Below are positions 29,588-42,313 of a DNA stretch of 64,000 nucleotides, piece by piece (position 1 is the stretch's first letter; each line of letters starts with the position of its first letter). The notes under the pieces are model-generated. The model made no database searches, was not told where the DNA came from, and saw nothing but the letters and a program-made list of their open reading frames with translations. Made by a program: the position numbers and the translations under genes. The stretch spans positions 9,276,473 through 9,340,472 of the forward strand of contig NC_064229.1 of assembly GCF_023101765.2 (NCBI RefSeq), read 5' to 3'. The DNA is from Spodoptera frugiperda. Taxonomy: Eukaryota; Arthropoda; Insecta; Lepidoptera; Noctuidae.

Positions 29588-29710
29588 ACCTACCTTTTTT
29601 ATGGAATAAGAGACAAACGAGCAGACGGGTCATCTGATGGTAAGCGATCAGCGCCGCCTATCCACACTCGCAACACTAAAGAAGTCGCAGTTTCCGACCT
29701 TTTATAAAGG
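29588..29710 (-). mobile_element. SINE-D 3' part
   Basis: TTTTTTATGGAATAAGAGAC, AAACGAGCAGACGGGTCATC and ATCAGCGCCGCCTATCC match the SINE-D end in inverse orientation. Confidence 0.5.
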
Positions 29711-32320
29711 AATACGCTCTTTTCTTGAAGGTTTTGGAATCAAAAAGCTGTATATCTGATTAGTTACATGCACATTCGTAGGTCATTTAATACTACTACT
29801 AAAAATATATTTTCAGTTTAAAAATATTCAACCAAGTTCGTTTATTTCCCATTGAACAATCAATAACCTCAGCGGTTTAAGTTACCAGCTACCGAGACCG
29901 TAAGAAACGGTTTACACATGAACGCACCCGTAATCCCGTGACGAGATGCCCCTAAATTGTGTTAAGGACTTACTCACCTAACCAACATAACAATGCCTAT
30001 CAAAAACGTCTTATTTTGTACTTGATAGAGTTGAATTTCGAATGACTGGACTGTATGATTAAAGTTGGTGATACGATTTTGCGGTTTTACTTAGCAGAGT
30101 TCTATTTGCGTTTGGTGTGGACTTTATTTTCTAGGACATAAGGTTGGTTTTCCTTTGATAGAGTTGTAATTCAGTTTTGGTTTTAGTGAATCTTTTTGGA
30201 TATTGAATGTTGGATTGTAAGCGAGAGAAATTCACTCGTATTTACGGGTAACGAGTCACCTTGTTAACATTTGTATGGCGTGTTGTTGGTTTGAAGGATT
30301 TTTGTCGTTAAAGTATTTGTCAAGTAATACGATATCTACAATTTAATCTGTGTTTAAATTGACGGATTTTTTATAAGGAAATCTTATTAAAGTTCATTTT
30401 TAATTTGTTATGTGTAAATGTAGGTGTGTTATAATGTATGTATTATACATATTTACTTAAGTATGAAAACTAAATCTGAGTTATTATACATATACATAGA
30501 CTGAGAAACTGTAGAACATGAATATAATTTATGGAACTTACTTCTAACATTTTCGGAATGCTTGCTTGGCTCCAATAACATACTTTTTCCTCTGAGATTT
30601 CATAAGAAACAGCATAATAACAGACTAGCTTTCTACTAGTGAAATTCAATACTTTTTTCGAAACGTCACAATACTATATTTTCTATGAATTTTGTATGAC
30701 ATAGTGCGTTATGACGTCAGATTTTAAGTCAAATAGCAGACTTATTTTTACAAAATTAATAAATCTATGTATAAGTGTGTCATTTTTTATAAATTTATTG
30801 TTTTTAAACTTCGAACAAATTTATTATTAAATTATTAATTTATCAGTGGCCAGTGTTTACGATGAACATAAACATTGGCCACTTACAAATCCAAATCAAA
30901 ACACGAACCATTTAAAAAAAAAAACAATCAACATTCTTATTTCAAAACTTCCATTTACACTTCAATGAGACTCGAACCCAGGTGTGTCTTCAGACGATTG
31001 CCACAGAAAATGTCCTCAAATAATAATATAATGAAATGAGCTCATTTGGGCTTTGGGCCCATCTGGTTCAGAGTTTTAAAGCCTCAATGATTATACTCTT
31101 AATTTGAATAGCTTGTTAAAATTCATTGTCAACAATGTTCTTATAATTTTATAGACGGTTCGTAATTGAAGGTTCCTGGGTGTAATTTATTTAGACTGTT
31201 TACTTTTATGTATTGTGATACCCTAAGGAGTTGTTGGATATGATAACATTAATGTTATGAATCCCTCGTGTATGTGATGACTGAGAATATTATCATCATG
31301 GCGGATATTTACAATAGAAGATTTTGAAATTATTACTTAATAGGTTACCTCAAATATGTTTTTATAGTTGTACTTTAATATTAGCAGTAGGGGTAGTAGA
31401 TATATGTTCAAATGAAAATATTAAAGAAACTATAATTCAAAATAATATAGAGATATTCTGGGACTTTAATTATTGAGTAGATGAGATATTTATTATTTAT
31501 TTTATTTTATTGAAAAGCTTTATGCTCATAAATACATCAGTGGACATAATGCCGTTGATATTTTCTGCCTGTCTGATCTTCTATTTAAAATTTAAAATAA
31601 TAGCATACGTATATATTTCGGACATTCACAGAATTATGTATGACAATAGTCTATGGATTATTGTCGAACCCAACTGCTTTACTGTTAAACATTATATTAT
31701 CATCATGACAGAAAATATTACATTAGAAACAGATACTAGGTAGGGGCATAACGGTACAAAATTTCAATAAAAAAACATATTTAAGATACCAACACGTCCA
31801 ATTAAAACCTCGCATCGCAATATTTCTTCAATTAATTAACATTATTATATAAAATCGTTCAAACGTTACCCTTACGTGTTCCATCCCTTCAAGGGGGAGG
31901 TACAGCATGCTGTGGGGTTGAAAATAGGTCATGCGGACATTGCCTTTAATCTGTTTAATTAACATGGAAAAAAAGGTTCGATTTCACCCCTTGGGCAATG
32001 GCTAATGATGTGTTAATTATGGGTAAGATCGAGCATGTGGGTGGTGAAATGTGAATTACAACAGATTTTTATGGCGTTCTATTTTATGTTGGTTAATTAT
32101 AATGTAGATTTATTTTTTTGTACGTAGTCATGTGGTTGCACATAATATGTATATGGCCCCGCTACCGACCACTAGATTCTAGTCTAATTTTTCGGATTGC
32201 CGGTAATTAAGCCTGATTTCTAAACTTTTCTTCGAGAGAAGAATGATAATTTTTATTTCTAAATTGTTATCGACAGTTCGAAATTTTGTGATAATAATTT
32301 TAAGGGGCTTGCTTATATGT
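29711..32320. other. Long AT-rich stretch, no gene
   Basis: A miRNA-sized hairpin lies at 30845-30883. A tract TTCCATCCCTTCAAGGGGGA lies near 31881. The rest shows no repeat family or coding signal. Confidence 0.35.
30845..30883. repeat. 15-bp hairpin (one G:U-type pair)
   Basis: AGTGGCCAGTGTTTA and TAAACATTGGCCACT pair over 15 bp with one G:U on the + strand RNA and a 9-nt loop. Single copy. It is shorter than a usual miRNA precursor. Confidence 0.6.
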
Positions 32321-32324
32321 AGTA

Positions 32325-32522
32325 TGACTGCACGGTTGACGCGGTGGCTGTACAACCGGCTGCCGTGCAATGGATTACGAGTTTGATTCCCGCACGGAGT
32401 AACTCTTCGTGTGATCCACAAACAGTTTTTCCAGATTTGGGTGTGATGTGTATGTGAACTTGTATGTTTGTAAACGCACCCACGACAAAGGAGAAAATCC
32501 TAGTGTGGGCAATGTTATTAAA
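32325..32522 (+). mobile_element. SINE-B copy
   Basis: TTGACGCGGTGGCTGTACAA, GAGTTTGATTCCCGCACGGA (B-box), TGTGTATGTGAACTTGTATG and GAGAAAATCCTAGTGTGGGC. Confidence 0.72.
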
Positions 32523-34039
32523 CAAATAAAATATATTATTACAATATAATAACTAACTTGCTACGTCAAACAAGACTGTGCAACATCGCTTATACCTTCA
32601 GGGCTACCACCATTGTTTTCATCATTGCCATTTTACATAACGACATCACATTTCCATCAACCTCCAATTACGCAAGCCAAGCAACACAAAAAAAAAATCA
32701 TGCAAAGAAACAATTGTATCCAAAAATAAAATTCACCACGACCAACCCTATTATTATTTGGCAAATAAACGCGGATCCACGTGAGCGTAACAATAACAAA
32801 ATTCGGTATTCGTCCAAAAGGATTGGAGTATTCCTTGCAAAGGGTTTCTCAAATCTCTTCGTTTCGCATCAGCGGGTACATGACAAATTGCCTGTCACAG
32901 CCTCACAGCCCTAGCGCAGGTAATGTATGATTTATTGTCAGAATTGAATGGTCTTTTTGTGGTAACAAGTTAAAGTGATATTTTTGGAATATGTGCATCG
33001 TTATGTGTAGTTGTGTGTTAGGTGATATTGTGGCTTAATGTCATTGAAATCTAGTAATGAAACTACTTAAGGACACAACAGACTAGATAGAATTTATTTT
33101 GATATAATTTATAAAATTATTTTGATAGAATTTATAAAATTTTACACTGTCTTAAGATCATCAAGTTACTAACTTACATTTATTACTTACATTACATATC
33201 AATATCGTACACAATTCACAACTCAAAAATGGAAACTAAATGTTGCCCTATTTTTCTTTATCTGCGTTTATATACTTTTAATTAATATCTAATTTAGTAT
33301 TTATGTTGGACATATTGTTGTATCAAAATTATAAACCACACATGCATCCATAGGATGCATCAAGGTAATTTGATTTCATTTTATTAATGTATTATTTTCT
33401 AAGTAACATTAGAACATGTATAAAGTTACCTCAACTCATCCTGAACCACACAATAATCTAATAAAACAAAACACATGAATAAAAATGGTCTTCACAAAAA
33501 ACTCCTCATTTTTCCGTAAAGTACTATAACACTCGATTATGTTCAAGAAATGATTCGATTAGTCCTCCCTCACACTATGCACCGATCACTTCTTCTAGTA
33601 ATAGTTGCGTTTAAACGGATTTCGGGGTAAATTACCGATTCTGGGGGTAAAATCGGAATTTGGGGTAAATATAGAATATGGGGTGAATATTTTTTTGGGT
33701 AAATTTCATTATTGTAATGCTATATATCATTTTGCTGATTGATATTTAAGTGTGAAGTTTTATTGGGATATAACGCATCTGTCGGTTAGTGTGATTTGAT
33801 TAATAGGTTCGGCGATTATAGGGATTTGCTGTGTTTTGGTTGACCATCTGACCGCAATGACCGGACCAGGCCAGATGAAAATATTATCCTAATGTCTGTA
33901 TATCCTTTGTATTTAAAGTTTTGATGATATTATTATGTTTAATCTATGTATCTATGTATTAGTACTACTTTTGAGCAAAGTATTTGAATATTAGACAATG
34001 TTTTATAGAGTGTTTGAGATTGGCCATTGTATTTGTTTA
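32523..34039. other. AT-rich DNA with a CpG-bearing patch
   Basis: A patch at 32768-32920 (AAACGCGGATCCACGTGAGC through CAGCCCTAGCGCAGG) ends in CAG|GTAATG, a possible splice donor. A non-coding exon or regulatory element is possible but unsupported. Confidence 0.3.
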
Positions 34040-34235
34040 ATTGATGCGGTAGCTGGGCAACCGGCTGTCGTGCAACGTCTAGCGGATTCGATTACCTCAC
34101 GGATTACGGAGCGACTCCTTATGTGATCCACATATGGTTGTTTCCAGTTTGGGTGTCATGTGTATGTGAAATTGTATGTTTGTTAACGCATCCACTACAG
34201 AGGAGAAAATCCCAGTATGGGGCAACATTTAGTAA
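34040..34235 (+). mobile_element. SINE-B copy
   Basis: TTGATGCGGTAGCTGGGCAA, AGCGGATTCGATTACCTCAC (B-box), GTGTCATGTGTATGTGAAAT and GGAGAAAATCCCAGTATGGG. Confidence 0.7.
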
Positions 34236-34734
34236 AAAAAAAAATTCATAGAATGTGTCTGGCTTTCAAGGTTTACCATTTATTACATGTATACGTAAAA
34301 TTATTTGGTTTTAAACCACTACTGGTTATTACGTATAATATTGTGTTTAGTTATTTTGACCTGTATTATCAGACTATGATCAATAGACACACATGCTCAA
34401 TACAAGCCGATTCAAATATCAGCACCCCAAGCATTTCATAGTTGTTAATCTAGTCCCCTTGTATAAAACTTATTCATAATTTTAATAATCAATTTTGATT
34501 TCTATCCCATTGACAGAAGGTTCATGTTTAAAGAAAACTTTAATGCTTGATACTGAATATTGAGTATACTGTCATATGCCTTATGTGTATTGTAATAAAA
34601 TTCAAAATCAAATGCATTAGCTGTAAAAAAGACGTTGTCTAATATTTAGTAGGGGGAACGTTTATGACATCGAAGTTTCTAAGCTATCTCGTAGATGGCG
34701 TTATCGGTTAGTTTTTTAGAAATTCATAGTTCGA

Positions 34735-34875
34735 TTTTTTAAGGGGGAAAAATCATCCAATGTCTTCTCCTGCATTGGGCGAGGTGAGAGGGAATGTCAG
34801 ACTATTACTGACTAAAAACCACCCCGTTCCTACTCCTGCCCCGGTAAACCTGCTAAGTAGTCCGCAGCTCTCATA
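34735..34875 (-). mobile_element. SINE-A copy with internal deletion
   Basis: T run, GGGGGAAAAATCATCCAATG, GACTAAAAACCACCCCGTTC, then CTCCTGCCCCGGTAAACC. The TTTTCGAGCCGGAG step found in other copies is missing. Confidence 0.7.
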
Positions 34876-35805
34876 GGCTACTTACTAAAATAAATTCATA
34901 GTTATAATTATTTTATTTACTGCAAAAATTGAACTACTTTATAGGTAATTTAGATGCTAATAAATGGGTGAACATAATGCATAAGCAGTTTTGCGTAACT
35001 CATTTTAATCTTAAAAGTGAGTAAGTCAGTTTATTTATGTGCACTTGAGCAAGTCACTACATATTAATTAACCAGTTTGAAACAGTATTTTTTTATACCA
35101 ACGTTAAGGAACTAATATAGTTTTTACGTCCCACATAATAAGGAACATGAGTTTTGGCAACAGATTTTTCTATTTGTAACAATATAATAATACGACACAG
35201 TCTCTACTTATCCCCTATAGTAAGATCGGCGCCAGTTGTCCACCTTATATCTCGGAAGTCCCCAGCTTTGAGGTATTTGTGGAAATCCAGTTACGATCTC
35301 TCATACAGGGGGTGTTTGTTTCATTGTATAAGCCGAAGTTTAATTAATTAAAATAAATAACTAACAAGGTGTTAGTTTTCAGTCATTTTATTCTTTTAAA
35401 TGATTTGACTTCTTGGGATGACCGAGCAATTGAACAACGTGTTGCGCATTTAATTCTTACGTGGCATAACTTTGTACGACAAATTATTTTTTCAAATCTG
35501 GGAGTTACGTACGACTCAGGAGAAAATCCTATAGTGAAACTACGTTTTAAAAAAAAGGAAATAAGATTAGCTTTTAACTTAATATGAATGTTAATATAAC
35601 TGACACGATCTCCACTTAAAAAAATATAAAAATGAAAATAATAATAGTTTTTAATTTAATATTAATGTTTACATAATTGAGACGGTCTTCAAAGTACAAT
35701 TCGGAAATATTAAAGAAAAGAATGTCACCATTTCCAAAAAATAAAACAGCAACCTGTACACCAAACGTATGAATGTTGCATGACGTCTTTCCCGCGCCGA
35801 TATTA
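34876..35805. other. AT-rich DNA with a SINE-B scrap
   Basis: ACTCAGGAGAAAATCCTATA and CTGGGAGTTACGTACGACTC (35495-35545) look like a SINE-B tail. No gene seen. Confidence 0.35.
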
Positions 35806-36140
35806 TTTACCGCCCTCGCTCATAAACCTGTCGCCGATGAAGACAAACGGCTGCAAACGGTGGCTGAACATTTTTTGCCTGACCCTACATCGTGACCGGG
35901 CATTCTGCGGTAAACATAGTAATGGGCAGTCGGTAACTATTAGATTATGATTATGTATGTGATGTTAATGCAATTTGTTGTCGAACTGTACAGAACCATA
36001 AGCATTTAAAAAAATTACTGATCATGTAGATTTTTGTTAAGATGTTGCCCCACACTAAGATTTTCTCGTGTGTCGTATGACGATACACATCACATACAAA
36101 TGACGCCCAGACCCGAAACAACAATTTGTGCTCCGTGCAG
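35806..36140. repeat. Local duplication, unit 1
   Basis: TTTACCGCCCTCGCTCATAA, CCTGTCGCCGATGAAGACAA and onward are nearly identical to 36353-36738. The unit includes the 5' portion of a SINE-B read on the - strand. Confidence 0.8.
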
Positions 36141-36207
36141 AAATCGAACCCGCTACACGCCAAGCGGCAGCTGGTTACCCAGCCACTACCTACACCATAC
36201 GTGCAGT
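36040..36207 (-). mobile_element. SINE-B copy
   Basis: On the - strand: GTAGTGGCTGGGTAACCAGC, TAGCGGGTTCGATTTCTGCA (B-box) and CTTAGTGTGGGGCAACATC. Its distal part is inside duplication unit 1. Confidence 0.68.
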
Positions 36208-36352
36208 TAAAATTAAAAAGATTGGTCCTTAGATCCTGTAAACTGCGGAACTAAAGGTTGTAGCTCTTCTGATCACTGAGTTACAAATCCAAACTAAGGT
36301 TTCACTATGACAGTGGTTAGTTATAAGATTGAAGAGTGATACTTTTGGACGC

Positions 36353-36738
36353 TTTACCGCCCTCGCTCATAAACCTGTCGCCGATGAAGACAAACGGCTG
36401 CAAACGGTGGCTGGACATTTTTTGCCTGACCCTCCATCGTGACCGGGCATTCTGCGGTAAACATAGTAATGGGCAGTCGGTAACTATTGCGGGACTATTA
36501 GATTATGATTATGTATGTATGTGTTGTTAATGCAATTTGCTGTTTTGTTGCTGAACTGAACTGTATGGAATATTATTTTTGTAGGTATGAGCCTACAAGG
36601 ATTTTATCATCATGTAATTTTTTTTAAGATCTCGCCCCAAACTAAGAATTTCTCCTGTGTCGTGGGTGCATTTACAAATATATAAGTTTACATACGAATG
36701 ACACCCAGACACGAAACAACAATTTGTGGTCCGTGCAG
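36353..36738. repeat. Local duplication, unit 2
   Basis: Matches 35806-36140 with a few substitutions and about 51 bp of extra bases in small indels. The shared part ends inside SINE-B at CCGTGCAG. Confidence 0.8.
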
Positions 36739-36740
36739 GA
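36630..36740 (-). mobile_element. SINE-B truncated duplicate
   Basis: Lacks the tRNA-like head; the sequence stops at CCGTGCAG where duplication unit 2 ends. Confidence 0.6.
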
Positions 36741-37299
36741 AGCAACCGTTTTGTGTTCACACAAGACCTGAGTAAACAGGTAGCTCATAAGTAGGCCTGC
36801 TCCATCGTCGACCACATCATGGCTTACCACCAGTCGAGATGATAACGTCATAATATTAAGTATAAAAAAAAAACAAAATTGCCAATTTACGAACCTAACA
36901 TAAATCTCACTACCCAAATCCTTAAGAAAGGCATGACGAATCATAAAATCCTTTTCGAAAAATTACCACCAGCATTCAAATCTGCATTTCAATCAACAAT
37001 GAAGATTGAAAATAAATGTAATCTGCATGAAACGTCATCACGCACGTGGCTAGACATGTCGCAACATGTCATATGCAAATATGACATTAGATAAATATGG
37101 CCGCCCGCGAGATTCTAAAGCCGATTTGAATTTTTATTTTTTTAATCTGTTTAAGTTGTTTATGGATGGATTGTTGTAGAATGGAATATTGTTTTGGATA
37201 TCATCAGAGAAAATATACGTTTAATCCATATATTTATTTAAAACACTCTAAAATTATATTTTTAAACATTACTTATAAAAATAAAAAACAAAATAACAT
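36741..37299. other. AT-rich DNA next to a LINE 3' end
   Basis: No gene recognised. The A/T-rich part from about 37230 to 37299 probably includes the 3' UTR of the LINE fragment on the - strand. Confidence 0.35.
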
Positions 37300-38030
37300 T
37301 TAAAAATATAAAAATAGGAGCCGACCAGTAGCGGGAGCATGGTCCAAGCTACCGGTGGTTAGGGCTCCAAAGACAGAAACCTCCTCACAATACGTGGTTT
37401 CGAGGAGTACTGCCTTCTGCATCAGGCCCTTGATCCATCCGCCCAACCCCAGCCTTCTAAGGTGGTTGTCGAGGCTGTTGGGTATTAAACCGTTGGCCGA
37501 CACGACTATCGGCACAACGATAGCCGAATCCACATTCCACATGTCGACAACCTCGTGAGCCAAGTCAAGATATTTTATTTGTTTATCTTTTTCAGCTTTC
37601 ACGAGGTTCTCGTCATGAGGGATGGTGATATCGATTATCATCGTGGGGCGCGCTTGTCGGTCTATCACCACTATATCAGGTTTGTTGGCTACAATAGTCC
37701 TGTCAGTGATGATAGATCGATCCCAGTACAACGTGATATGGCCGTTTTCGAGAACTGGATCGGGCGCATACTTGTAGTATGGAACCTCAAACTCAACAAG
37801 TTGGTAGTGCAAAGCAAGTTGCTGGTGGATAATCTTGGCCACCTGATTATGTCTATGCAAATATTCACCATTAGCCAAACGACCACAACCAGAATTTTTA
37901 TTTTTTTTAAATTATATGTCTTATGGATTCACCAGGACTATGACATGCCCGACATATGTCAACGGTCCCATCCTTAATAATATATTTCCGGTAGTTATTC
38001 GTAAGGATAACTTCGATACGTCTCATTATT
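37300..38030 (-). pseudogene. LINE ORF C-terminal fragment: zinc knuckle plus restriction-like endonuclease
   Basis: Reading on the - strand, an upstream piece ends with a C-x2-C-x8-H part of a zinc knuckle (about 37985-37920). An A-rich insertion of about 19 nt then brings a stop and a frameshift, and the frame resumes with the last Cys (SGC) and about 193 codons to the stop at 37300. This downstream part holds KPDIVVID, MIIDITIP and a later Lys-rich KDKQIKYLDLA, consistent with the PD...D...K core of restriction-like endonucleases at the C-terminus of R2/R4-type non-LTR retrotransposons. There is no ATG start (the open frame begins at TTG), and no reverse transcriptase domain is present. 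It is a dead 5'-truncated copy. The clade is inferred from motif order only. Confidence 0.75.
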
Positions 38031-38784
38031 ATTAGGAGGCAAATAAATATACTTATTTCAAAATGGTATGAAATTAGTATTTCGTTATAAGGAATCGCTA
38101 CTCATATTTATTATTTTTTTATGAAATGGTACTCAATGTTTGTTTTAAATAATTTATATCCTCTTTTTTGTTTATGAATTAACATTAAAATTAATTTCGT
38201 AGGCTGTCATCTACCAATACCTTGAAAAAGCATTGTAGAATTGAAAAAACGGCCTAACTCAGACTTTTCTTTTAAATACTAGGTGATGAGCCTTATTTTA
38301 TTTTTAAACTACAAACTCAACTTTAAAAGCAAAATACAATATATAAATATCTTCCCTAACATAAGCACATAATACCGTAATCAAACTCTCAAATAATCCA
38401 TTCCTTTAAATATCATGTCTCATCCCAAGATGAAAATCTTTTAAAGGGACTTGAGGACAAAAATGATAATTTTCCTCCAAGAGCCTTCTTCAGCCATCTG
38501 TCTCAATCCTAAGACATGTTGGAGTGTCCCCAATGGCACTTGAAAGTACCACTTGTCCCTCCATACATAGGTATTTGTATGGAACAAGGGTGACATAATG
38601 GATCATACAAATCTGTTACAAATTTTGTTGGATTTTTGAAGGATAGTGAGGGATACTTTGATCGATTACCGGATTGTTTGATTGTTTTGAATTTGAATTG
38701 GTTCGGTCGTATGGTATTAAGATAGTGGGTTGGTGGTGAGTGGTGTGGTTTATGAATAATTTATATTATTTTCTAACCAATTAG
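38031..38784. other. Unique AT-rich DNA
   Basis: Nothing recognised. Confidence 0.35.
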
Positions 38785-38975
38785 GTGCAACCGTGCGTTC
38801 GATTTGGCGCGGTGGCTGGGCAACTGGTTGCCACGAAACGTGTGGCTTCTTCGATTCCCGCACAGAGCAACTCTTTTGTGATCCATAAATTGAGTCTCGT
38901 TGTCATGTGTATGTGAACTTGTATATTTGTAAACGCACCAACAACACAGGAAAAACTGTGGGGCAATGTCTTTTT
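38785..38975 (+). mobile_element. SINE-B copy
   Basis: TTTGGCGCGGTGGCTGGGCA (A-box), GGCTTCTTCGATTCCCGCAC (B-box), GTCATGTGTATGTGAACTTG, and an A run after GTGGGGCAATGTC. Confidence 0.75.
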
Positions 38976-39384
38976 TCTCAAAAAAAAATACAACGCCATT
39001 TTCCTCTTAATTTTCCAACACACAAGACACAATTTCCGAAAAAATAAACAAAATTATAACGAAACGGGCACTTAGCCATAAAAAAGCCAAAACATCAATT
39101 ATTACCATTCTCGTATAACATATCCGACCCTTATTATGGCGGGTATCGCATTGCTAAAACAAAGTATACTATACGACACCGTATTTTAAAACAACCGATG
39201 ATTTTTTTACAATATAATTGCTAATTTTCCTCTCGTCTGAATTCTCTTATTCCCCAATGTGAATAAAGCTGGTGGATTGGAAAAGCGAAGCGAGTTGAAA
39301 GCTAATTTCAGGATTGATACTAATAAGTTGAGTTCAATTGTCAATTTAAACAACTTTAAAATACACGATAGAACAATTCATTAT
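38976..39384. other. Unique AT-rich DNA
   Basis: Nothing recognised. Confidence 0.35.
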
Positions 39385-39543
39385 AATATCATTATAACTT
39401 AAAACGGGATATTTACCATGTTTATTAGTTTTTTGTAAGTTTCCGATATTTCGGCACTGTTGCAAGCGCCATGATCACGGATGAACTGCGCCATGAAAAC
39501 TGATAAATATGGTAAATATCCCGTTTTAAGTTCTAATGATATT
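39385..39543. mobile_element. MITE-T copy 2, 41-bp inverted ends
   Basis: AATATCATTATAACTTAAAA and onward at the left is inverted at the right end with two or three mismatches over about 41 bp. The core holds a CGATATTTCGGCACTGTTGC piece in inverse relation to copy 1 at 606-766. Confidence 0.75.
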
Positions 39544-41630
39544 ACCAGTGAACATGTCAGTTTTAAAAAACGTTTATTACAAAATTCTAAATAGATAAAT
39601 GTTATGACATAATTAGATAAATTTATGTATTCGATTTCTTCATGATTATTTACGTAGACTTCTTACAGAAAGTATGTATACTATTTTGTCTGAATAAGTT
39701 CAAACATTTGGAAATAATATGTCATAACCCCAATATGATGTGATAGAAAAAATACAAACACAATATAATGAACCTAGGAACAAATAGTAGTACATTTTAT
39801 ATCGCATCGCTTTCAAAGGAGACGAATCTCAAAAAACATCCCATTTTAAAAATTTCGGGATTATCTCTCGCTACCTGATGAATTATTATTTCTTTTTTCC
39901 CTTCCTTATTTTTGTCCGAATCTGTTCTAATTATTTCCCCTGGAGTAAACAAAGGGACTTGGGAATGTTTTAGAGTGCTATTGTCGTCAAATAAAATGGA
40001 TACTTCGCGAATATTTACATTCAAACAATTTGAGCATTGATTAGGGTTCTTATGTGTGAGTTATTGTTATGTTTTTTATACGGAACATTCGTTTGAGAGA
40101 AAGAATTTGTAATCAAATTGGATCTAATGTAAGATTAAATTAATGTTAGATTTTTATAATTTGGTTTTAATTAATTCCGTAGATATGTGACAAATAGCTT
40201 TTGCCAGTGGGTGGACCCGTGGGATAAAAAGTCCCATGTGTTATTCCAGACTATAATTTATCACTGTTCCAAATTATATCCCGATTCCTTTATCCATTTT
40301 GACATGATTGAATAACAAACACAAATTCAAAAACATTCGCATTTTTAATATTCGTAAAATTTCCTCGATGAAATCATTTACCTATCGAATAAACTTCTTA
40401 TGACATGACAAAAGATAATTGTACAAAAACCACTCTATAAAGAGCCATTATAAATACGTAAAAGTCAGATAATATTTTCTAAGCACAAGACAACACAATA
40501 AAATCAACACCAAACCAAACTCAACTACGACTAACAACTAAAAAACTCATCGTTCATCGTGAATGCAAACCGTATCGCCGATACAAACGGACATCATTCG
40601 ACACTGATGTATCACTTACCCCAGAACTTACCCCAGGAGTTACCCCAAGGGTCGCGGGTAATCCGACAACATCTTCACAATTACTTGGCCTTACACCCAC
40701 ACTCAATATTGCTTTACACAATAGACGTTCGGAGGTAGAGGGAACTAGATGTGGTATGGTTGATGGTGAATTTATTGTGTAGAATGTTCATAGTTATTGA
40801 GAGTTGTGTAAACATTTAGTTCGGTAATTTCTTACAAAAACGACCAAATCTTTAGATATTCTAATGTGCAATGGAAACACGATGAATCTCTTCAACAATA
40901 AAAATATTAATACAAATGACAAAAAGTCTGTTTTTTTTTCGGGAACACAGGACGTGGTTGAATTACAGATTAACAAATTAAAACATCGTTGTATTTGAAA
41001 ATGAGAGTGCAGATCTTTTTAATGACAATGTAGTGACGAAATTTGAAACACAAACCGTACTGACCTTACTATATTTAGTATAAATGTAAAATCTATAATC
41101 GAAGATAAACACTGGAAGTTACCACATCTAGTAAAACCTATATCAGTGTTTCACTAACAATAAAAGACTCCCTCAATTCACCGATTTATCGTGTGTTGAT
41201 TCAATCATAGATTCCTTTTTAAAGTTTTGTGTTTGGAAACCAATTTGGTATTATGACGGCTGATGCTGTATTTTAGTAGTGCGTATGTCTGATAATTCTG
41301 GAATGATTTATGATACGACGTCATAAAAGTGGAATCAAATTATAGATAGATATTATGGTTCGATCAGGATGTTGTTGACATTTGTGTGTAAAAGAAATGT
41401 GAAATGATCAAAGATTGGAATGATGTTCTTGGTCTGTATTATGTAGTTGTAACTGTAGGAAGGTTATGCTCAATGACTGTGTATAAGATCCTGGCCTGGT
41501 CAGATGATAGTAAAAATATTTTCTTCGTAATTTTGATACGATAATATTATGTTTATTACAGCACTTATATATACTTACTTGCTGACCCGGCAAACTATGT
41601 ACTGCTGCAAACATTTTGTTCTCACTTCCC
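39544..41630. other. AT-rich DNA with a CpG-bearing patch
   Basis: The patch at 40546-40680 (CATCGTTCATCGTGAATGCA, CCGTATCGCCGATACAAACG) includes three ACTTACCCCAG/AGTTACCCCAA-type steps in tandem (40616-40650). No gene recognised. Confidence 0.35.
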
Positions 41631-41634
41631 TGGA

Positions 41635-41770
41635 CTTTGACAAATAATTCAAGACCAAAATTAGCTAAACTGGTCCAGCCGTTCTCGAGTTTTAGCGAGA
41701 CTAACTAACAGCAAGCGACATAAGTCACTTAAGTCGCTATGTCACTTATGTCGTGTCACACTTATGATAA
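41635..41770. repeat. Repeat I copy with a CACTTA/TAAGTG palindromic tract
   Basis: AAACTGGTCCAGCCGTTCTC and GAGTTTTAGCGAGACTAACT match 18868-18935. Downstream, GCGACATAAGT and ACTTATGTCG form an inverted pair around further CACTTA steps. Confidence 0.55.
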
Positions 41771-42313
41771 ATGTACTTTTTACTTACAGTGTTGTGTTAA
41801 AAGTCACAATGGGCAATACAATTCATAATCAATAACAAAATCACCATCAAAATCTAAATCGTCATCAACAATCAAATCTCCACCTTAAATCTTGACTTCA
41901 CCATCTAATCTTATGAAAACAATACCAACCGAATCCAAATCTATTCATAATATTCATACCGTCATCATGTTTTGACAAATTTCACCGTTGCCAACAAACT
42001 GTTCCATTAGTAAAATTAATTATTTACCATCTTGGTCGGTTGGACTTTGACCGGCTAGTGCTTGAGACATTGTTAATCTTAGTAAAAGGTCCTATCGATG
42101 GTACTTTGGATTTATAGTTTGACATTTAACACCTTGGGATAACTTTGTTTGTTGATGGGCGTTTCGAAGTTGATGTAATGGGTGCTTAGTGAGTTTGGTG
42201 TTTGGTGTAAAGTGGGGTGTTTGTTGTGTTAAATGATTTGTAATAAGTTCTGGAGTTGTATTGGGCTATTATTTTTGTATCTCATTGATGTTATAATTAT
42301 GTAGGTTATACGA
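41771..42313. other. Unique AT-rich DNA
   Basis: Nothing recognised. Confidence 0.35.

Noticed and set aside
30845..30883. microRNA precursor
   Set aside because: The stem is only 15 bp and no known insect miRNA sequence matches my memory; left as a simple hairpin.
32325..32400. tRNA gene on the basis of A/B boxes
   Set aside because: No cloverleaf closes; the sequence is the head of a SINE-B with many copies here.
37555..37977. 140-codon open frame on the + strand
   Set aside because: Antisense to the LINE endonuclease fragment, which has the recognisable motifs.
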